In this document: piece after piece, positions 21,139 through 29,492 of the stretch
How positions within the stretch are numbered: position 1 is the stretch's first letter
Layout: each line of letters opens with the position of its first letter
Assembly (NCBI GenBank): GCA_965116935.1
Contig: OZ220737.1
Coordinates: forward strand, 2,790,001 to 2,854,000
DNA length: 64,000 nt
From: VXYL01 sp965116935
GTDB taxonomy: Bacteria > Pseudomonadota > Gammaproteobacteria > Pseudomonadales > Azotimanducaceae
Reading direction: 5' to 3'
The notes under the pieces: model-generated
Database searches by the model: none
The model's input: only the letters and a program-made list of their open reading frames with translations
What the model was told of the DNA's origin: nothing
Made by a program: the position numbers and the translations under genes

Positions 21139-21871
21139 CGGTTTTCTCAACATTCCTCGGCAAACCGAACAGAGTCGCGCGCAGTTGTTTCAACTCCTGT
21201 CCGCAGGGGTCGTCTGACGATGGGTGTTCTGCTTCACGCATTGGTGAACGGTGTCGACGCGCACGTGGCCGGGCTGGCCCTCGGGCTCGGGCGCCTGTCG
21301 CAGGGCGACGGACACGGCGCTCGGCTGCGTCTTCGCCCGGACGGTGCGCCGGGCACGGTAGGTCGCGCCGCCGCACAGGTTGTAGAGGTGGCCGTTAGAG
21401 ATCGTCGCCAGGCGCTCGAAGCGGGCGTCCCCGAACACCTCGAACTGGCGCCGGAGGATCTCGCGCGTGGCCAGTCCCGATATCTGGCCGCAGGCCTCGT
21501 CGATGTCCGCCAGCAGGCGGATGTCCGCCGGCGTGAACCGGCGCCCGTGGTTGCCGTCGCGGTGGTCTCGGACCTGCCCCGTCGCGGGCCACTGCCGCCG
21601 ACGCTCGGTCTGCTGGGCGCGAGAGGCCATGCGCCGCCAAGAGGAAGCGCAGCACGGCAGCCCCTTGTGGGCCCTGTACAGGCCGCGGTAGGCGAGGCGC
21701 TCGAGGGTGTCCCGGACGAAGCCGTACGCCTCGCCCCGCCCCCCGGGGCTTGAAGCCCACAGCCTCGCTGCCCTCGACGAAGGCCCGAAGCTCCTCGACG
21801 GTGCGTAGCCGCCGCGTCTGGATGTCCACAATCATCATCCAATGGTGCGCCGCGGACACCTCCACCCTCAC
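21139..21871 (-). pseudogene. Integrase-type transposase remnant, copy 1 (N-terminal half)
   Basis: Minus-strand frames together read as the N-terminal half of an ISNCY-like integrase-core transposase: RTVEELRAFVEGSEAVGFKPR, then GRGEAYGFVRDTLERLAYRGL, then RRFTPADIRLLADIDEACGQ and GHVRVDTVHQ. At least two frameshifts separate these blocks. The catalytic half after VDTVHQ is missing and is replaced by a ~105-bp tail (21139-21245) also present at 23478-23577. The ISNCY assignment is from memory of the family pattern. Confidence 0.7.
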
Positions 21872-21918
21872 TTCGCGTTGGAATCAGCCCCTGCCTTCAC
21901 CCTCACTTCGCATTGGAA
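21863..21918. repeat. Direct repeat at the edge of the IS remnant
   Basis: A 21-bp sequence, CACCCTCACTTCGCGTTGGAA, recurs with one mismatch at a 35-bp period (21863 and 21898). It lies just upstream of the transposase start and may be the element's terminal or binding region. From here to 22183 I see nothing else. Confidence 0.6.
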
Positions 21919-22183
21919 CTCCTTTAGCCTTGACAAGGTCGCAAGCCCCCTTATGCTGTTTCTCCGTCTTTCTTTGTGCTAAGGGAGTCGAACGTGGTCC
22001 GAATGCATGGAACCGGGCCTATCATCTGATCGCTTCGGAGAGGTGGCAGAGACCGCGGCCGCGGTCCCTGTCGTAATCGTCTCCTGCCCGCCCGCTTGGC
22101 TGGAGATCCTCCTCACTCGGTCCGTCGTACTTGTTGACGGGTACGGAGTGGTCGGCGGCCGACATGGAGCCAGGACATAGCAC

Positions 22184-22520
22184 ATGACAGACAGGAACGA
22201 GGCCGCCGTCCTAAAGGAGCTCGGGGACGCATTGGTTGAAATAGAAGACATGTCTCCAAGAGACCAACGAGGAATGGCTCGAGCGGCTGACGGCGACGAT
22301 TCATCCCGCCACACACCTGTTCCCTCCTATCGGTGTGATTGGCTGGGGTGTCCTCCGAGAGGCCGAAGCGGTCTTGAATCTCGTGTTCGATGGGGTGAAT
22401 GAGGTGGAGTGGTTTCGTCGGTTTTCTAGTGTTCTGCGGGGCAGGGCTCGTCTTGGCGATTTCGTCTGGGATTTGGGCTGGGGTGCGCGCCAGCCGCAAG
22501 GCGTCTCGGATGGAGGATGA
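22184..22520 (+). pseudogene. Possible frameshifted hypothetical gene
   Basis: The frame from ATG 22184 reads MTDRNEAAVLKELGDALVEIEDM. About 70 bp in, the protein-like signal moves to another frame (LQETNEEWLERLTATIHPAT, then GVIGWGVLREAEAVLNLVFD), which runs to 22520. It overlaps the next gene by over 100 bp, so one of the two may be wrong. No family recognised. Confidence 0.3.
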
Positions 22521-23010
22521 GGTCAGGAACCTTGTTGACTTCGATGCGGCCGACGTCTACGTGAGTCATAGCAACCACGCCGGCGTCGCGATAGATCGGA
22601 GCCGTCGCGAGATTTTGCTCATAGATATGGACGGCTTCCGAATCTTCCCCGTCGAGTCGATCATATCGTGTGAAGTGCTGGAGGATGGCATGCAGCTAGC
22701 GTATGCCAACCGGGGCAGCCAGCTGGCTGGGGTGGCTGTCGGTGGTGCCTTGCTAGGCGGTGTGGGTGCGGTGATCGGCGGCTTGTCGGGATCCCAACGC
22801 ACGTTGCAGCGCGTCCAGAGCGTTGTCCTGCGCTTCACGACCGACGATTTCGACAATCCTGTGCACGACATCGTAGTGATGGAGATCACGGAAAAGGGGA
22901 TGGGGAAGGATGACATCTTTTACCGAGAGGCCCTCAAAGTCGCCCAGCGTTGGCATGCTCGTACGGTGGCGATGATGAAAGCGGCTAACCAGGATAGCTC
23001 ACCGATGTAG
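22399..23010 (+). CDS. Hypothetical membrane protein with glycine zipper
   Basis: A 203-residue protein of unknown function. It has one N-terminal membrane segment (GFVGFLVFCGAGLVLAISSG) and a soluble beta-rich part (VAIDRSRREILLIDMDGFRI). A glycine-zipper stretch (AGVAVGGALLGGVGAVIGGL) at about 108-127 is followed by FTTDDFDNPVHDIVV. The overall plan resembles bacterial proteins with a PH-like domain split by a Gly-rich hairpin. The codon pattern is less GC-biased than the flanks, consistent with the accessory region. Confidence 0.6.
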   Translation: MRWSGFVGFLVFCGAGLVLAISSGIWAGVRASRKASRMEDEVRNLVDFDAADVYVSHSNHAGVAIDRSRREILLIDMDGFRIFPVESIISCEVLEDGMQLAYANRGSQLAGVAVGGALLGGVGAVIGGLSGSQRTLQRVQSVVLRFTTDDFDNPVHDIVVMEITEKGMGKDDIFYREALKVAQRWHARTVAMMKAANQDSSPM

Positions 23011-23413
23011 GGAAAAGGACTGTTTTCCGTGGCAAAGCTGTGTGCTAAACGGCTTAGGCCAATGACAAGGAAGCAGCCTTTGGACACACACTGTAGCGGC
23101 GCACGGCTCGACTTCCAGCCCTTCGGAAGGCTTCTGGTGACGGGCCGCCAAGATGGCGGCCACCTGAGTTCGGGCAGCGATGGTTAAGTCTCTTCCGTAC
23201 ACACGAACACTTCGTCCCACAGGTCCAAGTGTCGATTTCTCACACGCGCTGCCCGCTGCCGTCCGGCGGCGAGAGCCTGACCGCGGTGGGTACTCCCGCG
23301 CAGCACGAGTGTGCCGTGCTGCGTGATGGGGCAGACGCGACAACCCACGCGCCCCCCTGGTGCTCGTTGCTGTGCGGCGGGGACCGGTCGTGAGTTGGGG
23401 TGGAGCACCGATC

Positions 23414-23476
23414 TCATGCCGCGAGAAAGTCGTGCGGGGGGACGATCGTGATCCCGCGGGCACCACTGGGACAACG
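23414..23476 (-). pseudogene. C-terminal tail of a PIN-family toxin gene
   Basis: On the minus strand this encodes GITIVPPHDFLAA followed by a stop. It matches the C-terminus of the PIN toxin pseudogene at 26890 (GVMIVPPRDFLAE). About 100 bp are shared with 26840-26932, including sequence beyond the stop. It abuts transposase remnant copy 2. The stretch 23011-23413 otherwise shows no gene. Confidence 0.55.
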
Positions 23477-23477
23477 C

Positions 23478-24030
23478 TATTTCTCCACATCCCTGGGTAA
23501 CCGAACAGGGTCGCTCAGTTGTTTCAACTCCTGTCCGCGGCGTCGTCTGACGATGGGTACCCTGGTTCACACTCGGTCGGCGCCACTCACACTCGCCAAA
23601 GGGCGGCCGTGTCCGCCACTCCGGGTAAACGACCGTCAGGAGGTCCGTAGGCAAGGAACAGTGGAATTGGGTCGCCCCTTGTCGTGCATGCACTACGACT
23701 GAATCAGCCTTCCTCAGTGCGAGCGTGGTCTCCCCAAACTTGCTGTGGAAATCGCCCCCACGGGCCGCCACAGGCCTTTGTGACCATTGCTCGGGCAGGG
23801 GTCGGCGCGCGCGTGGCCAGTACCGCATCTGGCCGCAGGCCTCGTCGACATCCGCCACCAAGCGGATGTGGGTCGCCGTAAACCGCCGGAACGGAGGCTC
23901 GCGGTTGTGAACAGGGCCAGAAGTGGACGGATCGGGCCGGTCGGTGAGACCGATGGTCTTCACTTCGTTCAGCGACCAAACCCGGCTGCGCCGGCGACGG
24001 GCCCGATTCCACTCGACGACCTTCGCCATG
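23478..24030 (-). pseudogene. Integrase-type transposase remnant, copy 2
   Basis: It contains the block FRRFTATHIRLVADVDEACGQ, homologous to RRFTPADIRLLADIDEACGQ of copy 1, in a frame-broken context. It ends with the same tail as copy 1 (TTGTTTCAACTCCTGTCCGC, 23518-23537). The catalytic half is missing here too, at the same place, so both copies may descend from one internally deleted element. Confidence 0.6.
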
Positions 24031-24152
24031 TGCCTCGCTCAGATATAGGGACGGACCTCCCGGCCCACAGACAGCAGGCCACTTTTGGTATACGTGGTAG
24101 TATCGCCGCTGCGCTTGGTGACCCTGCACGAGAGCTTACGGGAGATATGAGG

Positions 24153-25407
24153 ATGAAGGTGCGAGAGTTCTTAACGCCCTTGACAAAGGCAGCGCTCGAC
24201 CGGCTGTGCGGATTTCGAAACCTGACAGCCCCACGAACCAAACGCGAAACTCTGACGTTGCTAGCACGATCCTACCGTGGAAGCCACAAGGATGTCGTCA
24301 ACCATCTGCGCCTAGTTGACTTGGTGGTGATTGGAGGCGAGCACACAGAGTCGCTCGATTTGCCCTCCGGATGGCGGAAGTTGCCGGTTGATGAGCTTCG
24401 AGGAAAGATCATCAATACGATCGTCCGAAAACCGCCGCCCGACGGCTCTGCCGGCACCAATAACGACACGTGCGACAGGCAATCGCCAAGGACCGATCAA
24501 GAGATCGTAGCGGATATCATTGCAGAAATCGAAACGGGCGTATTGCCGTGGCGTCGACCTTGGTCCCTTCGCCATGTGGTAATTGGATCAATGGTCTACT
24601 CCGCTGCTATGTGGCCTAGCAATGTCCGTGCCCCACGGGTCGCATACGGAATGTACAATGGACTGTTGCTTGCCGCGGTCGCCTCAACGCAGGAGTATCG
24701 AACGAATCTCTGGATCGCAAAGGAGGTAGTCGACGAATTGCACGCGAAAATCCTCAGAGGAGATAGTCGGCCTGTTGCGCTCCGCAAGTATCCGAACAAC
24801 AGTCAGTACGGCACAACCGACCGACCCCGTCTCGTGTACAACGTCGATCAGGTGGAGGACTGCGAGGGGGTGCTAGGCGTGTCCATATTCGGTTGCCTAG
24901 AGCAAGAACCTGCGGTTCACAACCAATCCAGCGAACTTCGAGCATGGCTCGAAAAGCATCGCCTGCTAAACGTGTTTGGTCAATCCCCGCGCTGCCTACA
25001 ACCCAGCGACGGACCATGTGCTGATGCCGCAGCGCTCAACCTTCGAGACCGATGAGGATTACTGGGCCACATTCTGGCATGAGGTAATCCATTGGACAGG
25101 ACATCCTAAACGCCTCAACCGCCAACGTCACAGACGCTGGGGAGACGAAACATATGCTTTTGAGGAGCTGATCGCTGAGCTTGGGGCCGCGTTCTTGTGT
25201 ACGCAGCTAGGTGTGTCAGGCAAGCTCCAACATGCAGCATATCTAGAGTCATGGTGTAAGTGTCTCGAAGAAGGTGGCACATTGGCACTTTGGCACGCAT
25301 CCGAGTCGGCTGCAAAAGCGAGGGACTTTGTCTTAGACCGCAGTGACTCTTCGGATGGTACGGAGGGGGACGGTCGCGGACTCAATAGCGAGAGCCGGGC
25401 AAAGTGA
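24153..25407 (+). pseudogene. ArdC-like antirestriction protein, frameshifted
   Basis: The gene occupies two frames: 24153 to about 24985, then 24976-25407. The second frame begins NPRAAYNPATDHVLMPQ and carries the zincin motif HEVIHWTGHPKRLNR, then YAFEELIAELGAAFLC and HAAYLESWCKCLEEG, all typical of the ArdC C-terminal metallopeptidase domain. The first frame carries the DUF1738/ArdC N-terminal pattern EIVADIIAEIETGVLPWRRPW. A further ~100 residues lie before it (MKVREFLTPLTKAALDRLCG...) and are not part of usual ArdC. ATG 24153 is chosen over 24147 because GGGAG (24140-24144) is then 8 nt away. ArdC proteins protect incoming DNA from restriction. Confidence 0.8.
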
Positions 25408-25447
25408 AGACAGATCAGTATCAAGGCGAGATCCGTCTCCCGCCAAG

Positions 25448-25990
25448 GACTTATCCCGCCGACACGCTTTTTCCGTCCTCACTCCGTAGGCAATCTCGCG
25501 CGTTCTCCTCTCCGCCCGTCCTCCCTTCGAGGAGGAGTACCCGACACACAGGACGTACCTCGACACACAAACGGTCATGGCCTGAGAGCCGGCCACCCGA
25601 AGTCGTGAAGTGCCTGTCGCAGTCGGCGTTCGGCTGCCAGAATGGGAAAGCGTAGGGGTGACGCGCTTTCCCGCCGACATCCCAGCGAGGGTCGTACGCC
25701 AGGCCAGAAGCCGAGGCAGCGGTATCGTACGCCTGACGTCCCCGCGGCCGGCGCGGGCTCCAACTTCGCACGACGTGGTCGTTCTTGCCCTCGACGAGGG
25801 CGTTGTCGTTGGAGGTTCGGGGCGGGAGGCCCTCGAGCAGGGGTAGTAGGAAACGCTCCGAGATGTCGGTGGCGGCACCGACGAACACTGGGTCACCTCG
25901 TCGAAAAGGTTGATGGGGCAGAGTCCCTTTACGCCGTCGGGGGTCGCCTTGGTGAACGGTGTCGAGATTCAACATCCTGCCACACACTTT
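25448..25990 (-). pseudogene. Integrase-type transposase remnant, copy 3 (catalytic half)
   Basis: The minus strand reads LDTVHQGDPRRRKG, then ISERFLLPLLEGLPPRTSNDNALVEGKN, which is the integrase-core part missing from copies 1 and 2. The junction falls in the same sequence (GGTGAACGGTGTCGA). The frame is broken after the NDNALVEGKN block. An ~80-bp piece at its 3' side (25454-25536) recurs at 26698-26783. Confidence 0.65.
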
Positions 25991-26074
25991 TCCGTCCTAG
26001 ACTTCTCTTCGTTGACGCGCGTACCGCCTTACGGCAACATCGGAACCTTGTTGAGCCTAGCAGGAACGCCGGAC

Positions 26075-26671
26075 ATGGCCACCGAGATCGAAACTCGCTT
26101 CGAGTCAAAGAACATATACGAGATCGTGCAGAATGATCGTTTCCCGAGCCCCGAGTACGAGGCGGTCACCGGGTACCTCTCTTTGAGGAAGCCCACGTCG
26201 CCCCTTCCGACAATTGAATTGGACGAGGACAGCTTCTGGTTGGCCTATTCCGACTGGACAACTTTCGTCGAGCATGCGCTTGGCGTCTACGCGTCACGCA
26301 ATGCGGACACGGTCGCTACCGTCTACACCTACAGTACGGGGCAGCGCCCGAGCGTGAACAACAGCCGTGGAGAACAGCATCAGAAGCTCGGCTGGCACAA
26401 CGCAATCTTCTTCGGTGTGGTTGGCAGCGCAGAGGTACTGGAGACGATTAGACTCGCCTTGATCGGTGGGGCAGGCGTCCCCGATGGGGTGATCAAGTCC
26501 TTCACCGTCGCTGCGGACAAGCGCTCCCAGATTCACTGCGGCCAGAGCCCCGACTACATCGCGTTCAACCGCATGGGCAAGCCCTCCTTCCACCTTGAAG
26601 ATGGCTTCGTCTGGGCTCCCTATGAGCAGAACACTTGGTACACCCACCGCGACTGGCGGCCGTCCGCCTAG
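26075..26671 (+). CDS. Hypothetical protein flanked by direct repeats
   Basis: A 198-residue protein with no family I recognise. It is soluble, acidic and rich in aromatic residues (DEDSFWLAYSDWTTFVEHALGVYASRN; HLEDGFVWAPYEQNTWYTHRDW). ATG 26075 follows AGGAACG; the open frame starts earlier (25910), but that part overlaps the transposase remnant. The motif CCACACACTTTT(T)CCGTCCTA occurs on both sides (25980 and 26700), so the gene sits between direct repeats. The intact frame amid pseudogenes suggests recent acquisition or selection. Confidence 0.6.
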   Translation: MATEIETRFESKNIYEIVQNDRFPSPEYEAVTGYLSLRKPTSPLPTIELDEDSFWLAYSDWTTFVEHALGVYASRNADTVATVYTYSTGQRPSVNNSRGEQHQKLGWHNAIFFGVVGSAEVLETIRLALIGGAGVPDGVIKSFTVAADKRSQIHCGQSPDYIAFNRMGKPSFHLEDGFVWAPYEQNTWYTHRDWRPSA

Positions 26672-26697
26672 GCGACCGCATCTTAGGACTCTTGTCC

Positions 26698-26783
26698 CGC
26701 CACACACTTTTTCCGTCCTACACACCGTAGGCAATCTCGCACGCTCTCCTTTCCGCCCGTCCTCCCCTTCGTAGGAGGAGAGA
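26698..26783. repeat. Second copy of the transposase 3' segment
   Basis: Direct repeat of 25454-25536: CTTTTTCCGTCCT, GTAGGCAATCTCGC, CTCTCC and CCGCCCGTCCTCCC occur in the same order. It abuts the 3' flank of the PIN toxin pseudogene. Confidence 0.7.
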
Positions 26784-26889
26784 TGGCGCACCCCAACAAG
26801 AGACACTCTCTGGAAATCTCTTCCAGTCTCCCTGGTGCCGTTGCTGTGCGGGCGGGGAGCGGTCGTCAGTTTGAGGTGGAGCACCGGCC

Positions 26890-27286
26890 TCATTCCGCGA
26901 GAAAGTCGCGGGGGGACGATCATGACCCCGCGCCAAGGGTTGAGGGCAGTCAGGTCGCCGGCGCCGCTGACCAGGCGTCTGCTTGCGGAGTCCAGCGCCA
27001 AACGCAAGGAGGTGGTTGTCGGTCGGATCTCAGCGATCGGTCACTTCGGAAAGTACAGCCGCGACGGTGGCTACGTGCAAGACGCGGCGGACGAAATCCT
27101 CGCGATCATCAAGCGAGACGTACCGATCGAGCTTTTCCCTCGCCAACTCATCCGCCAACTCCTCAATCCATGCCTCCGACACGACGGCCTTGTTCTCGCG
27201 CAGCGCCTTATCTACCGCCAAGGCGGCGACGGACCCCGCCAGTAGCAGGCGAGCTGACCCACGTTCGTGTCGATGAACACACGCAC
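26890..27286 (-). pseudogene. PIN-domain toxin, two frameshifts
   Basis: From GTG 27286 the product begins VRVFIDTNV, the first PIN motif. A shift of frame then gives LLLAGSVAALAVDKALRENKA and the helical block EELADELAREKLDRYVSLDDR. A second shift near 27030 restores RDPTDNHLLALALDSASRRLVSG, then GDLTALNPWRGVMIVPPRDFLAE and stop at 26890. The order and motifs match the COG1569-type PIN toxins (putative RNases). The two indels make it inactive unless they are assembly errors. Confidence 0.7.
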
Positions 27287-27290
27287 GAGT

Positions 27291-27398
27291 TCAATCGTTG
27301 AGCAACTGGGCTAGCGTCTCCTCGGACATTCCGCGGGCTTTCGCGGTACGGGACACGCGGTCGCAGAAGCGCCGGAACTCCTCGAGGTTTGGCACCAT
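27291..27398 (-). CDS. Small antitoxin-like protein, 35 residues, upstream of PIN toxin
   Basis: ATG 27398 to TGA 27291 encodes a helical peptide, with EEFRRFCDRV and KARGMSEETLAQLLND. This is the usual partner pattern before COG1569 PIN toxins. It is intact and ends 4 nt before the toxin GTG, as in a toxin-antitoxin operon. It is shorter than typical antitoxins and may be N-terminally truncated. An AT-rich patch (27405-27430) upstream could hold the promoter. Confidence 0.5.
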   Translation of the reverse strand: MVPNLEEFRRFCDRVSRTAKARGMSEETLAQLLND

Positions 27399-27586
27399 AA
27401 GGAGTTGCGAAATACTTTATAAATCAATGCGTTGAGTGGATTGTCTCTCGGGCAAAACCGTCCCGTCCCCTACGACAGAATGCGCCGTGCGATCATTGGG
27501 TTGTACGATTTGTTGTATGGGGGAGGGTACGCCCCAGGGGCGGTCCCCAAGGCGCTGCAAAGCGCGTCCATCGAGCGAGGTCAAAG

Positions 27587-28129
27587 TTGCTAGACACCGT
27601 TGAATTCGGCATCGAGCGGGTGTTGCGCGTGATGGGCGAGGGCCGCGCGGGTCCGTCTCGGCTCGACGAGCTTTTTCTGCTCCTGCGCACGGGCCAACCG
27701 GACCAGCGCGAGTCCGTGGAAGACCGCATCTGGACCGAGTGGTGTGCCCACGGGGAGGAGGAGGCCGTGCGCGTCATGCAGGCTGCTACTACCGCGCTGG
27801 AGGAACAGAAGGGCTCTGACGCCTCGCGCCTGATGAACGAGATGGTGGATCGCTGGCCGGATTGGCCGGAGGCGTGGAACAAGCGCGCGACCTTGCGCTT
27901 CGCCGCCGACCAACACGCCGGCAGCCTCGCCGACATCGCCCGCACCTTGACCTTGGAACCTCGCCACTTCGGCGCCCTCGGCGGCTTCGGCCAAATCTGC
28001 CTGCACGCCGGCGACTACGAATCCGCCCTCGTCGCCTTCGAGGCCGCACTGCGAATCAACCCCAACCTCGGCTCGCTCCGCCAGGCCGCCGAGGCCATCC
28101 GCGACACGGCTCGGATCACGCTGCAATGA
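27587..28129 (+). CDS. Tetratricopeptide-repeat protein
   Basis: A 180-residue protein. The last ~90 residues form two to three TPR-like helical hairpins (WPEAWNKRATLRFAADQHAGSLADIARTLTLEPRHFGALGG and ICLHAGDYESALVAFEAALRINPN). The N-terminal half includes EELFLLLRTGQPDQRESVEDRIW, typical of short proteobacterial TPR proteins. It has no signal peptide, so a cytoplasmic scaffold is likely. The start is TTG 27587 behind GCGAGG; an internal ATG at 27632 is possible. Confidence 0.75.
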   Translation: MLDTVEFGIERVLRVMGEGRAGPSRLDELFLLLRTGQPDQRESVEDRIWTEWCAHGEEEAVRVMQAATTALEEQKGSDASRLMNEMVDRWPDWPEAWNKRATLRFAADQHAGSLADIARTLTLEPRHFGALGGFGQICLHAGDYESALVAFEAALRINPNLGSLRQAAEAIRDTARITLQ

Positions 28130-28161
28130 GGGCGGGCGGGGTTTCCCGCACCCCCGCCCCA

Positions 28162-28196
28162 CTAGGAGGGAAGGCATCCTTTACCTTCCCTCCTAG
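28162..28196. repeat. 35-bp CTAG-to-CTAG hairpin module
   Basis: CTAGGAGGGAAGGcatcctttacCTTCCCTCCTAG. This is a compact relative of the family A outer hairpin and the first of four chained modules. Confidence 0.85.
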
Positions 28197-28251
28197 CCGT
28201 GGCTGCGAGCGAATGCGAGCACGAAGGCGCGCGCTCGTTGGGGCGCGCTAG
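28193..28251. repeat. 59-bp CTAG-to-CTAG module (family F relative)
   Basis: It shares GAGCGAATGCGA and the terminal GGGCGCGCTAG with the module at 44117-44200. It shares its end CTAGs with the modules on both sides. Confidence 0.75.
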
Positions 28252-28393
28252 CGCATGAGGAAGGCCACCCGAAGAAGGCGACGCATGCGTCGCCCCTACG
28301 GCCCGGGACATGACGACACCTTCCTGTAGGGGCGACGCATGCGTCGCCCTGTCCGGCAGCCAGGTGCATTGCCGCCAAGTCCGACAGACTGCT
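28248..28393. repeat. Family C repeat, complete, inverted relative to 14.2 kb
   Basis: A 146-bp module with two palindromes GGGCGACGCATGCGTCGCCC (the first lacks one G). It is the reverse complement of 14202-14344. It shares CTAG at 28390-28393 with the next module. Confidence 0.9.
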
Positions 28394-28551
28394 AGTGCGT
28401 GAACAAGGCGGCCCTCGGAGGGAAGGCATTCTGCCTTCCCTAGCGCCGACAGGCGCTTTCTTTTTTAAGTCGCGGTCAGCGCGCCAGAAGGCGCGCAGGG
28501 AAGGCAGAATGCCTTCCCTCCGAGGGCCCATCAAGTCCGACAGGCTGCTAT
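28390..28551. repeat. Family A repeat, complete ~162 bp, inverted
   Basis: The same four-hairpin plan as 14648-14811, in the opposite orientation. The left end is CTAG; the right end is CTAT (28548-28551), which supplies the TAG stop codon of the SPFH gene. Confidence 0.92.
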
Positions 28552-29408
28552 TCCGCGCGTATAGAGTCCACGTTGAGCAGCGGAATGGCTTCCCCACCCG
28601 TGAACGTGGGTAGCCGTCCATCCCATTTCTCGGCGATGCGGAGTTCAATCAGGCTCGGGTTGTCGCGCAGTGCCTCCGCTTCGCGGCGGATCGCCTCGGC
28701 GCGGGCGATGGACTCCTGCTCGATCTGATACGCCTCGGCATCGGCGGCGAGCTTGCGTTCCTCTGCGGCGGCCTCGGCTTGCGTCACGCGGCGCACCTTC
28801 TCGTTCTCGGCCTTGAGCGCTTCCTGTTCCGCCTTCACCTTCTCTTCGATGGCGCGGTTGAACTCGCTGGAGAACTCGAAATCGGTGATGGCCACGTTGT
28901 CGAGGTTGAGCGCTCCGACGGCGTCCTTTTGCTCCAAGGTGTCGTCGATGAAGGTTGCGAGCGCCTCCTGGATCTGGGCCTTCACTTCCGCCCGCCGGGT
29001 GACCAGTTCCTCCGCCGTGTATTGCGCCGTGATGGCCTTGACGGACTCCTGAATGGCGGGACGAATGAGGGCGTCTTCCACGACGCTGCGGCGACCGATC
29101 TTCTGGTAGGTGGTGGGCACCACCGAGGCGATGAGCGAATACTGCACAGCTACGCGCGTGCTCACCACCTGCAAGTCGCGGGACGCCGCGGTGGCTTCGT
29201 CGTCGGCCTTCTTGAGGCGAATGTCCACCTCCTCGACGCTGTCGACGAAGGGCTTCTTAAGGTTGAAGCCCTCGGACAAGGGCACCGGATTCACCGCACC
29301 GAGGGTGCGAACGACGCCGACGTGGCCGCTGTTGACGGTGACGAAGGCCGAGAAAAACAGATACACGGCGATCGCAGCGACGACCCCGAGGATGATCTTG
29401 GTCTGCAT
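28548..29408 (-). CDS. Prohibitin/SPFH domain protein
   Basis: A 286-residue membrane-anchored protein. The N-terminal membrane segment (IILGVVAAIAVYLFFSAFVTV) is followed by an SPFH domain (VNSGHVGVVRTLGAVNP, ATAASRDLQVVSTRVAVQYSL, VVEDALIRPAIQESVKAIT). A long Ala/Glu-rich coiled coil follows (FNRAIEEKVKAEQEALKAENEKVRRVTQAEA). Family members form membrane-bound rings and often regulate FtsH-type proteases (HflC/HflK, prohibitins). It stands alone, without hflK. Its TAG stop lies in the end of a family A repeat. Confidence 0.92.
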   Translation of the reverse strand: MQTKIILGVVAAIAVYLFFSAFVTVNSGHVGVVRTLGAVNPVPLSEGFNLKKPFVDSVEEVDIRLKKADDEATAASRDLQVVSTRVAVQYSLIASVVPTTYQKIGRRSVVEDALIRPAIQESVKAITAQYTAEELVTRRAEVKAQIQEALATFIDDTLEQKDAVGALNLDNVAITDFEFSSEFNRAIEEKVKAEQEALKAENEKVRRVTQAEAAAEERKLAADAEAYQIEQESIARAEAIRREAEALRDNPSLIELRIAEKWDGRLPTFTGGEAIPLLNVDSIRAE

Positions 29409-29492
29409 GGAAGGCTCCCGATTGGTGAGGGGCGCCGCGCACTGGCCGCAGGCGGCATCCCGCTGACTACATGGTGCCGGCGAGGGCTGATT

